DNA of 64,000 bases from Candidatus Neomarinimicrobiota bacterium (GCA_018651745.1 JABIDL010000037.1:50136-114135), one strand, 5' to 3'; shown: positions 18,265 to 27,427, counted from the first letter of the stretch. Notes: generated from the sequence alone by a model not told the origin. Program-made: numbers and translations.

Positions 18265-18310
18265 AAGCGAACATGTTCGCTTTCATTCCGTTCCGGCGGG
18301 CAAGCCCGCC
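18265..18310. repeat. Two adjacent palindromes downstream of ssrA
   Basis: A perfect 18-bp palindrome aagcgaacatgttcgctt (18265-18282) is followed by a GC-rich hairpin ggcgggc-aa-gcccgcc (18295-18310). The first could serve as an ssrA terminator or 3' processing signal, although only a short T-rich stretch follows it. The second, preceded by gttccg, resembles a dispersed palindromic repeat, and a related unit (gttccgcctgtgggcaggc) lies inside ssrA. Confidence 0.6.
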
Positions 18311-18327
18311 TCCCGTAGGCTAATTAG

Positions 18328-18549
18328 ATGAAAATTAGTTTGGTTATATTGAGAAGTAGATTGATCCCGAAACGATATATTGGTATTACCAATAACTTAA
18401 CCACCCGTTTAAAAAAGCATCGTACTCCAAATTCAAGAGTGTATCGAATGCTTGGGGATTTTGACTTAATTAATACTGAAAATCACCCGGATTATAATTC
18501 GGCGCGAAAAAGAGAACTTTTAAGTTTGGATTATTATGAATTGAATTAG
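18328..18549 (+). pseudogene. Degenerate or minimal GIY-YIG endonuclease-like frame
   Basis: A 73-residue frame with partial similarity to the small GIY-YIG domain proteins (UPF0213/YhbQ type): VILRS, RYIGITNNLTTRLKKH and TPNSRVY align with VYILRS, RYYIGxTxNLxxRLxxH and the following loop. The first catalytic motif has lost its Tyr (LVIL where VYIL is expected), and the C-terminal half with the conserved Glu is replaced by sequence I do not recognise. It starts 72 bp after ssrA, right after the palindromes, with no visible ribosome binding site. A decayed gene is more likely than a functional one, but a small diverged protein cannot be excluded. Confidence 0.5.
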
Positions 18550-18587
18550 GGTTTCATTATTTTCTTTGAACAATCGGAGCATATTTT

Positions 18588-19547
18588 ATGAGAAAACTGT
18601 TTATGTTAAGTATTTTCATTTCATTCCTATTTGCAAGCGAGGGAGAAACTATCACTTTTACCAGCGCAAATCCTTTTGGGTTTAAGGATGTTATTTCTAC
18701 TCTAGATCAGCAAGAGCCTCAGGAAGTCTATGGTATTCTCAAAATGCCGAAACAAATGGAGAATTCAAAAATTCCTCTAATTATCGGAGTGGCAGGCAGT
18801 TTAGGATGGTCTGATCATCATTATAAATTTCTTCAGATGTACCGCGACATGGGAATAGCAACATTCGAAGTCAAAAGTTTTGCCAGCCGAGATATTGAAT
18901 CTACGGTGGGCTCACAGGTTGAGGTTACCATCGCAGCTATGATGCTTGATGTTTATCGTGCATTTGAAACATTGGCAAATGATCCACGAATTGATAAGGA
19001 TCGAGTAGCCATTACCGGATGGAGCCTTGGAGGTGGTGTTACTCTTTTTTCTGGATGGCTACCAGCAAAAAATGTAATGAATTCAACTTTAACGTTTGCA
19101 GCTCATTTGGCTTTTTATCCGCCGTGTTTTATTGTGCCGGAAAATTTAGATTTTACTGATGCGCCCATGCATATTCTTATTGGAGACCTAGATAACTGGA
19201 CTCCTGCCGCCGCCTGCGAAGAATTGATTCCTGAAATGTTGGCGAACGGTGCCAATATTGGCCTGACGGTATATAAAGATTCTCATCATTCGTTCGATAG
19301 TGCAAAAGAGCCGGTGGTGAATGAAGTGGGCTACAGTTTTACGGATTGTAGATTGAAAATGCAGGCAGATGGAGCTGTTGTTATGAATTTTCTAGATATT
19401 CCAATGACAAATCCTACACTCCAAAAAATTGGTCTGGCATTCTGTGCCGAACGAGGACCTACTCACGGTGGAAATCCTGAAAGTCGGGAAGCTGCATTTA
19501 TTTTTGCAAAAGAATTTATGGGGGAACATCTCCTGAATAAAAAATAG
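18588..19547 (+). CDS. Exported dienelactone-hydrolase-like alpha/beta hydrolase
   Basis: A 319-residue protein with a signal peptide (MRKLFMLSIFISFLFASEGE) and an alpha/beta hydrolase fold of the dienelactone hydrolase type. The nucleophile elbow is GWSLGGG (Ser about residue 147), the acid is in HILIGDLDNWTP and the catalytic His in KDSHHSFD. A conserved core segment, RIDKDRVAITGWSLGG, places it with secreted esterase/peptidase-like members. The substrate is unknown. It stands alone between ssrA and the convergent marC gene. Confidence 0.88.
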   Translation: MRKLFMLSIFISFLFASEGETITFTSANPFGFKDVISTLDQQEPQEVYGILKMPKQMENSKIPLIIGVAGSLGWSDHHYKFLQMYRDMGIATFEVKSFASRDIESTVGSQVEVTIAAMMLDVYRAFETLANDPRIDKDRVAITGWSLGGGVTLFSGWLPAKNVMNSTLTFAAHLAFYPPCFIVPENLDFTDAPMHILIGDLDNWTPAAACEELIPEMLANGANIGLTVYKDSHHSFDSAKEPVVNEVGYSFTDCRLKMQADGAVVMNFLDIPMTNPTLQKIGLAFCAERGPTHGGNPESREAAFIFAKEFMGEHLLNKK

Positions 19548-19592
19548 CGATTACTTAACACCAGCAATCCCAATATAACCGCCTCTCTTATT

Positions 19593-20237
19593 TTATAATA
19601 TTTTACTTACGACGACAGTAATGCCATTAATAACAAATTGTACTGCGATGACCATCAAAATTAGTCCCATGATTCGCTGAATAATTCTCATGCCGGTTAC
19701 ACCAAACCGTTGAGTAATTTTTTCTCCTCCCAAAAAAATGAATAGAACGGTAGCCATTACAAGTATAATTGCAAAAATTAAAGTACCAAAATTATAGGGT
19801 GTTTGTGTTTGTCCGGACAACAGCATTGCGCCGGTTATGGCACCGGGACCTGTGATGAGCGGGATTCCTACCGGTGTATAGGCAATTTCACTTGCAGTGA
19901 TAGATTCTTTTTGTTCCTGCACAGTAGTTCTTGTTCTACCTACTTTAGCATCTAACATATGTAATCCGGTGCGAAAGAAAATGATGCCCCCCATAATTTG
20001 AAATGCTTCGATCGTGATTCCAAAAAAGGTGAAAATAACAGATCCGAATAACGCAAAAACAATCAAGGTAATGGAACCGGTCATTGCACCTTTTTTAGCA
20101 ATGGAAATTTTATCGGTGTGATTATATCCTTCTGTCATTGATAAAAAAATGGGTGTAATTCCCAAAGGATTGACAAGAGGAAATAACGTTGACAAACAAA
20201 GTAGGAAAAATTCGAGTTCAGTATTAAATAAATTCAT
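19593..20237 (-). CDS. marC: MarC-family integral membrane protein
   Basis: A 214-residue polytopic inner-membrane protein of the MarC/UPF0056 family with about six hydrophobic helices. Conserved blocks are FPLVNPLGITPIFLSMT, the GGIIFFRTGLHML region, PVGIPLITGPGAITGAMLLS and the C-terminal IQRIMGLILMVIAVQFVINGI. The family's biochemical role is not settled; an early link with antibiotic resistance in E. coli was withdrawn. It follows argS by 3 bp as the last gene of a long minus-strand run. Confidence 0.93.
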   Translation of the reverse strand: MNLFNTELEFFLLCLSTLFPLVNPLGITPIFLSMTEGYNHTDKISIAKKGAMTGSITLIVFALFGSVIFTFFGITIEAFQIMGGIIFFRTGLHMLDAKVGRTRTTVQEQKESITASEIAYTPVGIPLITGPGAITGAMLLSGQTQTPYNFGTLIFAIILVMATVLFIFLGGEKITQRFGVTGMRIIQRIMGLILMVIAVQFVINGITVVVSKIL

Positions 20238-20240
20238 CGG

Positions 20241-21869
20241 TTACATTCGTTCCGGAGTTGATACCCCAAGAATTTGCATCCCAGCCGCTAAGATAATTTT
20301 TACGGATTCTATAAGTCCTAACCGGGCTTCAGATAGATTTTTATCATCTGTAATCACTCGACATTCTGCATAAAATTTATGAAAACATCCTGCGAGTTCC
20401 TGAAGGTAATTAACAACAATTTGGGGTTCGAGTGTTTCGTAAGCAGACTGCATGATATGTCGATATTGATCCAGTTTTCGAATTAATTCCTTTTCTCCGC
20501 CTATGGTTAGCAAGCTGAAATCAGCATCACGTTTGGTCGTGATTTCTTCAGCATTTCCTCTTTTAATGATATTACAAATCCTAGCGTGGGCGTATTGCAA
20601 ATAAAAAACTGGATTTTTTTCAGATTGATCTTGCGCAAGATCCAAATCAAAATTCAGATGAGAATTCATTCCGCGCATTATAAAAAAATACCGTACAACG
20701 TCAGATCCATACGAATTGGTTAACTCCTCCAACGTTACAAAATCACCTTTCCGTGTGGACATTTTAACTATCTCGTCATTTTTTAATAGGGTAACAAATT
20801 GATGAATAAGAATTTTAATAAGAGAAATATCATACCCAAGCGCTTCAACCGCTGAAAGCACATCTGGATATGTGTCCATGTGGTCTGAACCAAAAATATC
20901 CACAAGTAAATCAAATTTGCGGTCGAGTTTGTTGCAATGATAAGCAATATCGGGAAGGCGATACGTTGGCTCACCACTGCTTTTGATTAGAACTCGATCT
21001 TGATCTTTTCCAAACGATGTTGTTTTCAACCAAGTGGCATCATCTTTTTCATACACGAGATTTTTATCCCGCAATGCTTCAACTGTTTTTTTAATTGCAC
21101 CTGAATCATAAAATGATTTTTCATTTGAGAAAATATCGTGACTTATTCCAATAGATTTCAAAGATGATTTTATATCTTTAAAAATATACTTTTCAGGTAC
21201 AACTCGAAATTCCGAAGAATTTTTCTCTAAATTATTTCCATGATCATCAATAATTAATTGAGCAATTTCTTTAATATAAGATCCTTGATAGCCATCTTCC
21301 GGGAAGACAAATGGTTGATCTAAAAGTTCGAAATATCGCGCTTGTACGGACTCTGATAAAATCCTCATTTGACGCCCTGCATCGTTAAAATAATATTCTC
21401 TTGTTACATCGTATCCGTGCCATTCAAGAATATTTGATATAGTATCACCGAGGACTGCTTGCCGACCGTGCCCCACTGTTAGCGGACCGGTTGGGTTTGC
21501 ACTTACAAATTCTACATTAGCTCTTTTCTTTTTTTCAGAATGATTTTTTCCATAAGCAGAACCCTGCGTTATAATAGATTGAAGAACGGATTGCGAGTAA
21601 GATTCACTCTGAAAAAAATTGATAAATCCCGGTGGCGTCACCGTAACAGACGAAACCATTTCCGGATCCATAGAAAGCGCTGTCTTTATTTCTTCTGCAA
21701 ATTCTATCGGTGGTTTATTAACCTGTTTTGCAAAACTCATTGCAATTGAGGTCGAATAATCGCCAAGTGCGGGATCTTTGGTTGGAAGAAGGGGAATATC
21801 GTCACTTTTCAACCCAAAGGTTTCGAGCGCGTCCTTTAGGTTATGTAATAGATATGTTCTCAGGTTCAT
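20241..21869 (-). CDS. argS: Arginyl-tRNA synthetase
   Basis: A 542-residue class I synthetase charging tRNA-Arg. The HIGH-type signature is in SANPTGPLTVGHGRQAVLGD (VGHG), the KMSKS-like loop is KMSTRKGDFVTLEEL, and the C-terminal anticodon-binding domain (YLQYAHARICNIIKR to the end) is complete. The N-terminal additional domain is present (LKSDDIPLLPTKDPALGDYS). The chosen ATG at 21869 overlaps the end of rsfS by 29 bp, a longer overlap than usual in this genome but required to include the conserved N-terminus. Confidence 0.97.
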   Translation of the reverse strand: MNLRTYLLHNLKDALETFGLKSDDIPLLPTKDPALGDYSTSIAMSFAKQVNKPPIEFAEEIKTALSMDPEMVSSVTVTPPGFINFFQSESYSQSVLQSIITQGSAYGKNHSEKKKRANVEFVSANPTGPLTVGHGRQAVLGDTISNILEWHGYDVTREYYFNDAGRQMRILSESVQARYFELLDQPFVFPEDGYQGSYIKEIAQLIIDDHGNNLEKNSSEFRVVPEKYIFKDIKSSLKSIGISHDIFSNEKSFYDSGAIKKTVEALRDKNLVYEKDDATWLKTTSFGKDQDRVLIKSSGEPTYRLPDIAYHCNKLDRKFDLLVDIFGSDHMDTYPDVLSAVEALGYDISLIKILIHQFVTLLKNDEIVKMSTRKGDFVTLEELTNSYGSDVVRYFFIMRGMNSHLNFDLDLAQDQSEKNPVFYLQYAHARICNIIKRGNAEEITTKRDADFSLLTIGGEKELIRKLDQYRHIMQSAYETLEPQIVVNYLQELAGCFHKFYAECRVITDDKNLSEARLGLIESVKIILAAGMQILGVSTPERM

Positions 21870-22227
21870 CCAAAAATTCCTTTAGTGGCGCATCGGCCCA
21901 CAGGCGCTCTAAATTGTAATAATCTCTTTCCGTGGTGGTGAAAACATGGGCTACTACATCAATATAATCCATGAGAATCCATCGAGAATGTTCATACCCT
22001 TCAACGCGCCAGGGCTTTGAAGCAGTTCCACGTTGGATTGCATTAGCAATGGCTTTTACTTGAACTTCTGAGTCGGCAGAACAGATGAGAAAAAAATCCG
22101 TAATGCTGGTTAAACCGCGCACATCAATAAGTTTGATATTAGAAGCCTTTTTACTAAGGGCTAACGTGGCGATTGTTTCAGCGAGTTCGTCTGCTTTTAT
22201 AGATATTGAGTCAGAGGTAGTTGGCAA
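21841..22227 (-). CDS. rsfS: Ribosomal silencing factor RsfS (Iojap-like)
   Basis: A 128-residue RsfS/DUF143 protein that binds ribosomal protein uL14 and blocks subunit joining when nutrients are short. Family blocks are TIATLALSKKASNIKLIDVRG, TDFFLICSADSEVQVKAIANAI and WRVEGYEHSRWILMDYIDVVAHVF, ending with the conserved RDYYNLERLWADAP. It begins 2 bp after the LytR_C gene and overlaps argS, in a translation-related operon. Confidence 0.95.
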   Translation of the reverse strand: MPTTSDSISIKADELAETIATLALSKKASNIKLIDVRGLTSITDFFLICSADSEVQVKAIANAIQRGTASKPWRVEGYEHSRWILMDYIDVVAHVFTTTERDYYNLERLWADAPLKEFLDEPENISIT

Positions 22228-22229
22228 GA

Positions 22230-22796
22230 TTAAAAGGCAGTGTCCGAATTATTCAGGAACGGTTCTAGAGATGAAAAATCTCCTCCAATGATCAGAGTGA
22301 TAGATACATCGGAACTTTCATCGGGTTGTATTTTGACCCTTGGATCATCCAACCCTAACCCGAGTGTTTCAACAACTTTTTTTAAATGGGATTGTTGCTC
22401 GTTTCTAAGAATAACTAGTGTTTCTGTGTAGTCAAAATGTTCAGCATTTTCAGATCTTACAACGTCAATTTTATTCTCTCTCAAATAGTCTGAAAGTTTA
22501 TTTGCTAATCCCGATTTCCCGCACCCGTTTAGCACTTCTATTTCAATATCCTGAACTGGAGGAACATAGATTTCGAGTGGTGTTTTTGGCTCTGGAAGAG
22601 CAGGGAAAGTAACATTTATTGAAACTCCATTTTGAGCTGTTCTCTGAGAAAATGAAAAAATGAATGCAATTAAGAATAATGAAAGAACAGCGATTGCAGA
22701 ATTGATAACCGCACCTTGCTTAGATTTTCCCTTAATCCTTTTTGATGGTTTTTTAGAGAAAAGTTTGGATTTTTTACGACGGGATCGAGGTGTCAC
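22230..22796 (-). CDS. Membrane-anchored LytR_C-domain protein
   Basis: A 188-residue protein with a strongly basic N-terminus (MTPRSRRKKSKLFSKKPSKR), one membrane helix (AVLSLFLIAFIFSF) and a C-terminal LytR_C (PF13399) domain starting IEIEVLNGCGKSGLANKLSDY and running through DVVRSENAEHFDYTETLVI and VKIQPDESSDVSITLIIG. LytR_C domains occur behind wall-polymer ligases but also alone, as here. Next to rsfS this architecture is common. The domain should lie in the periplasm; its function is unknown. It overlaps the upstream gene by 4 bp. Confidence 0.88.
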   Translation of the reverse strand: MTPRSRRKKSKLFSKKPSKRIKGKSKQGAVINSAIAVLSLFLIAFIFSFSQRTAQNGVSINVTFPALPEPKTPLEIYVPPVQDIEIEVLNGCGKSGLANKLSDYLRENKIDVVRSENAEHFDYTETLVILRNEQQSHLKKVVETLGLGLDDPRVKIQPDESSDVSITLIIGGDFSSLEPFLNNSDTAF

Positions 22797-23266
22797 CAGA
22801 CTGGTCTGTGGAATGGATTGAGGATGTAGTTTGGTTTGTTCTGGTATGTTGGCATTCTTTCAATACTTAGATTGAACTGTAGGTTTTCAAAGGGTTGATA
22901 TCCAAGAGATGCTCGGTAAAATAAATTTTGCTGTAATGACTGATTTGGCAAAGAAGTCGGAGATCCGTTTGGCAATACAAATGCAATGTCTGTTTGTATC
23001 CAAGTTTTATCAGAAATCATGTAGGTCATCTGATTTGTATACGTATTCATATTCAACGGTTTTCCACCCATCGACATCAAAGACATTGAAAATCCGTGAT
23101 GCATAGAAAATCGTGAAGGATCTAATAAACTTGAATTGTTGGTTTGTCCTGCAACTTCGCGGTTGGGCATGACCGGTTTTGCTAGATCGTGTTTGTATTG
23201 CCCTACTCCAATGCTAAAACAAACCAGCATAGTGATAAAGACCTTTGAGATTGTGTGATTAATCAT
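22793..23266 (-). CDS. Exported hypothetical protein, possibly outer-membrane associated
   Basis: A 157-residue protein with a signal peptide (MLVCFSIGVGQ), not recognised by me. The mature part is rich in Asn, Gln, Met and aromatic residues with alternating patterns (MTYMISDKTWIQTDIAFVLP and FYRASLGYQPFENLQFNLSI) that look like amphipathic beta-strands, so an outer-membrane or periplasmic location is plausible. Its 4-bp overlap with the LytR_C gene and position after mnmA (75 bp gap) put it in the same operon. Confidence 0.7.
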   Translation of the reverse strand: MINHTISKVFITMLVCFSIGVGQYKHDLAKPVMPNREVAGQTNNSSLLDPSRFSMHHGFSMSLMSMGGKPLNMNTYTNQMTYMISDKTWIQTDIAFVLPNGSPTSLPNQSLQQNLFYRASLGYQPFENLQFNLSIERMPTYQNKPNYILNPFHRPVW

Positions 23267-23341
23267 GGGTAAAAGTACAACGATTTACAGATAAAAGTTC
23301 CAGTGATTTTCATTAAAAATAGATTCCAATATTTAAGATAT

Positions 23342-24415
23342 TTATTGAATGATTCCACCGCCAAGGCAAACATCATGATTATAAAAAACTACGGATTGAC
23401 CTGGAGTAACAGCGAAAATTGGTTGGTCGAAGGAAACGTTAGCAACACCATCTTTTATAGAATTAATTGTACATTTTTCATCTTGCTGGCGGTACCGAAC
23501 TTTCGCATAAATGGTTATCGGAATTTTTGGGGCACTTCCTGAAATCCAATGCAATTGATCTGCTGTTAATTGTTTTGAATAAAGTGAAGGGTGATCTCGT
23601 CCTTGTACCACAATCAATTCATTGGATTCTATTATTTTTTTGGCAACATACCACGGGGAATCATCTGTTCCGAATCCACCACCAATTCCCAGCCCTTTTC
23701 TCTGCCCGATTGTGTAAAAGAGTAGTCCATCGTGAGTACCGCAACTCTTTCCGTCAATGGTTCTGATATCCCCAGGGTTTTCCGGAAAATAATTTTTTAA
23801 GAATGAAATAAAATGCTTTTGTTCACCTATAAAGCAAATGCCGGTACTATCTTTTTTATCATGGGTGTGTAAATTATGTTTTTCAGCTAAAGCTCTTACA
23901 TTTTGTTTTGTCAATGATCCCAATGGAAAGGATGCCTTTGAAAGTTGTCTTTGGTTTAAGGCATAAAGGAAATAGCTTTGGTCTTTGTTTGTATCAAATC
24001 CTTTTAATAATTGATTTCCTTCATCCGATTTAGTTGAATTTGCATAATGTCCTGTCGCCATGAAATCAGCCCCCAATTCCATAGCGTATTCTAAAAAAGC
24101 TTTAAATTTAATTTCTCGATTGCAAAGTATATCCGGGTTGGGGGTGCGCCCTGCGTCGTATTCTTCTAAAAAGTAAGAAAATACATTTTCACGATATTCT
24201 TTTACGAAATTGACTGTATGGAGAGGAAGGTTTAACGCGTCTGAAACTCGAACTGCATCTTTATAATCCTGTTCAGTAGTGCAGTATTCTGCGTCCGGGT
24301 CATCCCAGTTTTTCATAAACAAGCATTCAACATCATAACCCCATTCCTTGAGTAAAAGTGCTGCCACAGAACTGTCAACCCCGCCACTAAGACCAACAAT
24401 GACTCGTTCAGACAT
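23342..24415 (-). CDS. mnmA: tRNA-specific 2-thiouridylase
   Basis: A 357-residue MnmA, which thiolates U34 of tRNA-Lys, -Glu and -Gln. The PP-loop is GLSGGVDSSVAALLL; the two catalytic cysteines are in NPDILCNREIKF and STGICFIGE; MATGHYAN, GKTLK-like KDQSYFLYAL and FYTIGQRKGLGIGG are conserved blocks. Its start codon shares one base with the stop of the cysteine desulfurase gene, so the enzyme that mobilises sulfur and the enzyme that uses it are translationally linked. The tRNA-Lys(UUU) at 15225 is an expected substrate. Confidence 0.97.
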   Translation of the reverse strand: MSERVIVGLSGGVDSSVAALLLKEWGYDVECLFMKNWDDPDAEYCTTEQDYKDAVRVSDALNLPLHTVNFVKEYRENVFSYFLEEYDAGRTPNPDILCNREIKFKAFLEYAMELGADFMATGHYANSTKSDEGNQLLKGFDTNKDQSYFLYALNQRQLSKASFPLGSLTKQNVRALAEKHNLHTHDKKDSTGICFIGEQKHFISFLKNYFPENPGDIRTIDGKSCGTHDGLLFYTIGQRKGLGIGGGFGTDDSPWYVAKKIIESNELIVVQGRDHPSLYSKQLTADQLHWISGSAPKIPITIYAKVRYRQQDEKCTINSIKDGVANVSFDQPIFAVTPGQSVVFYNHDVCLGGGIIQ

Positions 24416-25536
24416 TATTCGGAACCGTCTAAAATTTCTAAGATGGTTTGAATTAGGTCATTCACCTCTTTGGCAGTATTATCTTTTCCGAAGCTAATCC
24501 GGAGAGTATTCAGATTTAGACTTTCTTTTATACCCATGGCTTCCAAAACAGGAGATGGTTTAATATCGCCTGAACCGCAAGCAGATCCTGCTGAAACTTC
24601 CATGGATTTTCGATCTAAATAAACCATCATTTTATCACTTCTCATATTTGGGAAAGAGACACTAACAATGCCGGGAATATGATGATCTGGGTCCCCATTA
24701 AAAACTACATTTTTACAGGTTTCAGTTAATCCTGTTATTAATTGATTTTCAAGGGTTTTCAAATGGATAGCAGTCTTTTTTAGTGATTGTTGTGCAAGTT
24801 TTACCGCCAGCCCAAATCCTGCAATTCCTGCAACATTTTCCGTCCCGGCTCGCAGATTTCGCTCTTGCCCACCTCCAATCAGTAAAGGATGAAGATTGGA
24901 TCCTTGTTTGCAGAATAAGGCCCCAACACCTTTTGGACCATAACATTTATGAGAAGCTAAACTCATGAAATTTACTCCGAGAGTATTTACATCAATTGGA
25001 ATTTTCCCCAATGCTTGTACTGCATCCGTATGCAGGGGAATGTTTCTTTTTTTGGCAATAAGAGAAATGTCTTCTACCGGCTGCATTGTACCCATTTCAT
25101 TATTTCCAAGTATAATGGAAATCAACCCGGATTCATTTTGAATTGCAGAGCCAATGTCCTCCGAGCTAACCATTCCCATTGAATTTACAGGGATAGCAGA
25201 ATGGGTTATTCCAAATTTGGTCAGTTTGTTCAGGACATTTAATACGGCTGGATGTTCAACTTGGGTTGTGATTACGTGTTTTTTAACAAGTTGTATTACA
25301 CTCCAAAGAACCATATTGTTGGCTTCGGTTCCCCCTGCTGTAAAAATTATTTCATGAGATTTTGATCCGATAGCGTTTGCTATACCTGATCTTGCTTCTT
25401 CTATAGCTGCTCTTGCAGCGCGCCCGGACGAATGCACACTGGATGGATTCCCAATAGCATTATGAGTGATTTCCAGCATTTTATCTTGCACCTCAGGTCT
25501 GACTGGCGTCGTTGCAGAATGATCAAAATAGGGCAT
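24415..25536 (-). CDS. nifS: Cysteine desulfurase (NifS/IscS family)
   Basis: A 373-residue class V PLP enzyme that takes sulfur from cysteine onto its own active-site Cys. The family start PYFDHSATTPVRPEV, the PLP Lys in SLASHKCYGPKGVGALF, HTDAVQALGKIPID and the persulfide Cys in SAGSACGSGD are all present. The short loop around this Cys fits the NifS-like group. It lies directly upstream of mnmA with a one-base overlap, so sulfur supply for 2-thiouridine is the likely main role; Fe-S assembly cannot be excluded. No IscU/IscR genes are nearby. Confidence 0.95.
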   Translation of the reverse strand: MPYFDHSATTPVRPEVQDKMLEITHNAIGNPSSVHSSGRAARAAIEEARSGIANAIGSKSHEIIFTAGGTEANNMVLWSVIQLVKKHVITTQVEHPAVLNVLNKLTKFGITHSAIPVNSMGMVSSEDIGSAIQNESGLISIILGNNEMGTMQPVEDISLIAKKRNIPLHTDAVQALGKIPIDVNTLGVNFMSLASHKCYGPKGVGALFCKQGSNLHPLLIGGGQERNLRAGTENVAGIAGFGLAVKLAQQSLKKTAIHLKTLENQLITGLTETCKNVVFNGDPDHHIPGIVSVSFPNMRSDKMMVYLDRKSMEVSAGSACGSGDIKPSPVLEAMGIKESLNLNTLRISFGKDNTAKEVNDLIQTILEILDGSE

Positions 25537-25582
25537 AGGAATGGTTATGAATTAAAACAGCTAACAGAGGATGGAGACAGTA

Positions 25583-26356
25583 CTAGATGTCGTTCCGAAT
25601 TTCTGCGTAACTAATAGTATTCTGAAGATTGGCATAAAATGGAGGTTTTCGATTTTCGAGCATATTAATTGTTACATCTTTATCATAATTGTAACGCACT
25701 ACATCCCAATGAACACCATCGTTTACAGTTAAAAACCCAACCGCTCCGCGTGAATCTTTATCAAAAGGTAATCCGGTAGCACCTTGGCAAAAGACAGTTA
25801 AATTTCCATCAGTTTCTTCCCGCGGAAGGTGTGAATGACCGTGGATCAATACAAAACGATCTAGCATCGGGTTTGCTTCCTGCTCTTTTTTTCGCCATTC
25901 TTTCAATTCGTCCATAACGGGAGGTTCATCGTCACGCTCAAACCAGGCATGGGTGAATTCAATTAAAGTAGATCCAATTATTTCTTTGTGTGAAATATCA
26001 AGAGATTTAATAAAATCCAAACCCCGTTTTCCAATTTGCTCAGCTGTCCATTTTTCATTCAAAACAATTTCTTTAGTAACGGGATCGTTGGGATCCATTC
26101 CTTCTAAAGTAGGATTTTCTTGTTCCCATAATCGATCCTCAATATATCGTTCATGGTTTCCACGAAGCTTAATAATATCATCTAATTGAAGAATGGTATC
26201 AAGTGTCTCGACTGGCGCAGGGCCTAAAGAAAAATAATCACCCATAAGCATGAGCTGATCGACGCCACCGCGATTTTCGACAATGGACAATGCTGTCTCT
26301 AATGACTCAAGATTTGAGTGAATATCGGTAAGGATTGCAAACGTTTTTATACTCAT
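25583..26356 (-). CDS. Calcineurin-like metallophosphoesterase
   Basis: A 257-residue phosphoesterase of the MJ0936/YfcE type with the full metal-binding pattern: DxH in ILTDIHSNLESLETAL, GD in LMGDYFSLGP, GNHE in LRGNHERYIEDRLW, and GHSH in LIHGHSHLPREE, plus a His in FTHAWF. No signal peptide, so cytoplasmic. It lies 46 bp upstream of nifS on the same strand and may start that operon. The substrate is not deducible. Confidence 0.92.
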   Translation of the reverse strand: MSIKTFAILTDIHSNLESLETALSIVENRGGVDQLMLMGDYFSLGPAPVETLDTILQLDDIIKLRGNHERYIEDRLWEQENPTLEGMDPNDPVTKEIVLNEKWTAEQIGKRGLDFIKSLDISHKEIIGSTLIEFTHAWFERDDEPPVMDELKEWRKKEQEANPMLDRFVLIHGHSHLPREETDGNLTVFCQGATGLPFDKDSRGAVGFLTVNDGVHWDVVRYNYDKDVTINMLENRKPPFYANLQNTISYAEIRNDI

Positions 26357-26477
26357 AGGAATATAATTTACAGATATTAAAATGCAGTTTCCAACACTTT
26401 AACTATTGTGGATTTAATTAAGAAGTATTCTCACTTGCGGGATGGGAAAAATTCGAGTAAAATACTGGACAATAATC

Positions 26478-27371
26478 ATGCATAATTCACTTCTAATAGC
26501 AGGATCCATTGCAATTGATTTGATTGAAACACCACAGGATAAAAGGAATGCTATTCTCGGTGGTTCGATTACCCATGCGCTTATTCCAAGCGGGAAAAGA
26601 GTTTCTGTATTTCCGGTTGGAATTATTGGTTCTGATTTCCCGGATGAGGGAATGGATATATATAATTCGTATTCCGAATCGTTGGAAAATATTCAGCAAG
26701 TTGTAGGTCAAACGTTTAGGTGGGGTGGGCGATATCATGAAAACTGGGATAAAAGAGATACGCTTTTTACAGAATTGGGTGTGTTTGAAGATTATCAGCC
26801 GGTTATTTCTAAGTCTGCATGCGATGCGGATGTTATATTTTTAGCCAATATCCACCCGGCACTTCAACTCTCGGTATTGAAGCAATGTAGCAAAGCTCAA
26901 ACGGTCATTACCGATTCTATGAATCTATGGATTGATATTGCGAAAGATGAACTTTTGACTGTATTGCAACAAACGAATATTTTACTTATCAATGAAGAAG
27001 AAGCGCAACAATTAACCAGTCAAAAGAATTTGAACAAGGCAGCTTCTCACATGTTGGAATTGGGTCCGGATACAGTCATAATTAAAAAAGGAAGTAGAGG
27101 ATCTGCCATTTTTACAACGGAAGATTGTACCTGTATTCCGGCAGTGTCTGGAGTGTCGGTGGTAGATCCAACGGGCGCCGGTGACACATTTGGAGGCGGG
27201 ATGGCAGCGTCTCTTGTTTTAGGCGAATCATTAGTAAACGCTGTTTCGGATGGAACGGCATGGGCCTCTACATGTGTAGAAGGTTTTGGAATTGCAAATA
27301 CATTGCTCGCAAAAAGAGAAGAAATAAATCAAAGAAAAAGAAACGTGCTGTCTGGTGTAAGCACTTGTTGA
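26478..27371 (+). CDS. PfkB-family sugar/nucleoside kinase
   Basis: A kinase of the ribokinase/PfkB family. The C-terminal signature DPTGAGDTFGGGMAASLV contains the catalytic Asp and anion hole; VIIKKGSRGSAIF is the preceding ATP-site strand, and the N-terminal MHNSLLIAGSIAID replaces the usual GE-motif start. I chose ATG 26478 because family members begin just before the first beta strand (LLIAGSIAID); an in-frame ATG at 26442 would add 12 residues. The substrate (sugar, nucleoside or other) is uncertain. It is divergently oriented to the phosphoesterase. Confidence 0.9.
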   Translation: MHNSLLIAGSIAIDLIETPQDKRNAILGGSITHALIPSGKRVSVFPVGIIGSDFPDEGMDIYNSYSESLENIQQVVGQTFRWGGRYHENWDKRDTLFTELGVFEDYQPVISKSACDADVIFLANIHPALQLSVLKQCSKAQTVITDSMNLWIDIAKDELLTVLQQTNILLINEEEAQQLTSQKNLNKAASHMLELGPDTVIIKKGSRGSAIFTTEDCTCIPAVSGVSVVDPTGAGDTFGGGMAASLVLGESLVNAVSDGTAWASTCVEGFGIANTLLAKREEINQRKRNVLSGVSTC

Positions 27372-27427
27372 AAAAATAGAATCCCATTACATTCTAATGT
27401 CCTTTTAAGGTAACTATTGAGGAAACT

